Part shown: positions 5,872 to 7,033 of the stretch, piece by piece
How positions within the stretch are numbered: the first letter of the stretch is position 1
Layout: every line of letters starts with the position of its first letter
The notes under the pieces: generated by a model
Told to the model about the DNA's origin: nothing
Seen by the model: the letters and a program-made list of their open reading frames with translations, nothing else
Databases searched by the model: none
Made by a program: the position numbers and the translations under genes
NCBI GenBank assembly: GCA_003567115.1
Contig: PXAP01000286.1
Location: 1-7,033 of the forward strand
Source: Bacteroidota bacterium
GTDB taxonomy: Bacteria; Bacteroidota; Bacteroidia; Bacteroidales; PUMT01
Length of the DNA stretch: 7,033 nt
Reading direction: 5' to 3'

Positions 5872-7033
5872 TTATCCGCTTTCCCTGTCCTGTTCAATAA
5901 TTACCTTCCTGAGCATATTCAAAGCCGTTACCGAAGCTCTCCGGATATTCCCCTGCCGGTTATCTCCAAACCTGAATTTATGTGACCGGGTAATTCTGCT
6001 GCACGAAACAGCTATCCATGTAGTTCCTGCCGGTTTTCCCGTTGTGCCTCCCGAAGGTCCCGCAATGCCTGAAACTGCAATAGCATAATCAGTATCGAAA
6101 AGCAGCCGGGTATTGACAGCCATATCTTCAACTACCTGTTTACTTACAGCACCATATTTCTCTATCAATGAATTTTCTATCGCCAGCTGATCTTTTTTTA
6201 TTTCATTTGAATAAGGTACTATTCCACCTTTAAAATATTCTGAGCTGCCCGGCACACTTGTTATTAATGATGCAATAGCGCCGCCGGTACAGCTTTCTGC
6301 AACAGAAAGACATTGTTGCCTGGTTTTAAGCATATTTCCTATGACCATTTCAAGTGTATCATCATCATAGCCAACGATGAATTCGGGAATTATTTCCCAA
6401 AGCCTGAGCACCTGCTTTTCCACTTCTTTTTCAAGTTCATCACGGAACCGGCCAGTTATAATAAAACGCAATCTGATTATTCCGGGTGAAGGCAGATATG
6501 CCAGACTCATATTTTCAGGAATTTCAGCTTCAAAATCCCTGAGTTTTTCTGCCAGATGCGCTTCGAAACTTCCCTGGGTTATAACTGTTTTATGGTAAAT
6601 AACTGGAAAGGTAAACATCTTCTTTAACCTCGGGATCACCCGGGATGTAATCAGGGCTTTCATTTCAAAAGGAACCCCCGGCAGACTTACGTAAATTTTG
6701 CCGTTTTTTTCAAACCACAGGCCCGGTGCCGTGCCGGAATCATTTTGAAGAACTTCGGCAGATTCAGGCACCTCTGCCTGCCTTCGGCTGTTTTCATTCA
6801 TTTTACAATCTCTTTTGGCCAGAATTGATTGTATATGTTCAAAGATATCTGGCCTGAAAACAAGCCGTGTATCAAAAAACTCACATAATACAGGCCTGGT
6901 TATATCATCACTCGTAGGACCCAGTCCCCCGCTCATAATTATGACATCCGCCCTCCTGCCGGACTCGTGCAAAATATTCAGAATATCCTCCCTTGAATCG
7001 GGAACAGAAGTGATACGACTGATCTGAATTCCC
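5872..7033 (-). CDS. cinA: CinA family protein with nicotinamide-nucleotide amidase domain (5' partial)
   Basis: CinA proteins join a COG1058/MoCF-like domain, linked to ADP-ribose pyrophosphatase activity, to a C-terminal PncC-type domain that deamidates nicotinamide mononucleotide for NAD recycling; some are induced with competence. The reading frame is open to the window edge, giving 386 visible residues against a usual 410-420, so about 30 N-terminal residues are missing. The TTG at 6972 is internal, because typical CinA sequence (QISRITSVPDSREDIL) lies upstream of it. In visible numbering, the N-terminal domain shows SGGLGPTSDD at 34-43 and LPGVPFEM at 117-124. The C-terminal domain shows ESCTGG at 246-251, YSNEIK at 274-279, SGIAGPSGGT at 321-330 and KPAGT at 333-337. 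These are the conserved amidase motifs and they look intact. rpmB follows 206 bp downstream under its own promoter, so the two are neighbours rather than clearly one operon. Its promoter lies outside the window. Confidence 0.93.
   Translation of the reverse strand, partial: GIQISRITSVPDSREDILNILHESGRRADVIIMSGGLGPTSDDITRPVLCEFFDTRLVFRPDIFEHIQSILAKRDCKMNENSRRQAEVPESAEVLQNDSGTAPGLWFEKNGKIYVSLPGVPFEMKALITSRVIPRLKKMFTFPVIYHKTVITQGSFEAHLAEKLRDFEAEIPENMSLAYLPSPGIIRLRFIITGRFRDELEKEVEKQVLRLWEIIPEFIVGYDDDTLEMVIGNMLKTRQQCLSVAESCTGGAIASLITSVPGSSEYFKGGIVPYSNEIKKDQLAIENSLIEKYGAVSKQVVEDMAVNTRLLFDTDYAIAVSGIAGPSGGTTGKPAGTTWIAVSCSRITRSHKFRFGDNRQGNIRRASVTALNMLRKVIIEQDRESG

Noticed and set aside
6970..6972. TTG as the start codon of cinA
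   Set aside because: The frame stays open to the window edge, and the 20 upstream residues match CinA family sequence, so this is an internal leucine codon and the true start is outside the window.
1..7033. A mobile element, defence system, CRISPR array or novel multi-gene system
   Set aside because: Every coding region is a recognised housekeeping family in an arrangement typical of Bacteroidota; no direct-repeat arrays, transposase, integrase or tRNA attachment site were seen.

Overview
The window looks like a housekeeping segment of a Bacteroidota chromosome, probably Bacteroidales or Marinilabiliales-like, although the order is a guess. Three things point there. The genes cinA, rpmB, rpmG, a DUF4295 gene, ftsY and rimO run in that order on one strand, an arrangement I know from this phylum. 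No gene start has a Shine-Dalgarno sequence, only A/T-rich leaders. The two recognisable promoters have the phylum-specific -33 TTG / -7 TAnnTTTG form. Coding DNA is moderately AT-rich and spacers are strongly AT-rich.

Layout: 1-130 is an AT-rich leader with a TAnnTTTG box. From 131 to 2665, on the plus strand, lies clpC, the AAA+ unfoldase of the ClpCP protease. Everything else is on the minus strand and, in transcription order, is: cinA (7033-5872, 5' end cut by the window edge); a 206-bp spacer carrying a good promoter; rpmB (bL28), rpmG (bL33) and a 51-codon DUF4295 gene packed with 14-16 bp gaps; an intrinsic terminator; then ftsY and rimO, 24 bp apart. The stop codons of rimO and clpC face each other across 9 bp.

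The minus-strand genes share a theme of ribosome and protein biogenesis: two large-subunit proteins, a small basic protein that is probably ribosomal too, the SRP receptor that brings ribosomes to the membrane, and the enzyme that methylthiolates ribosomal protein uS12. ClpC handles protein quality control, and CinA handles nucleotide (NMN/ADP-ribose) salvage.

I found no mobile element, CRISPR array, RNA gene or new multi-gene system. The two points most worth following up are a strong plus-strand terminator hairpin, apparently that of clpC, lying entirely inside the 3' coding sequence of rimO, and the DUF4295 gene in the ribosomal operon. No stretch over 300 bp lacks a gene.
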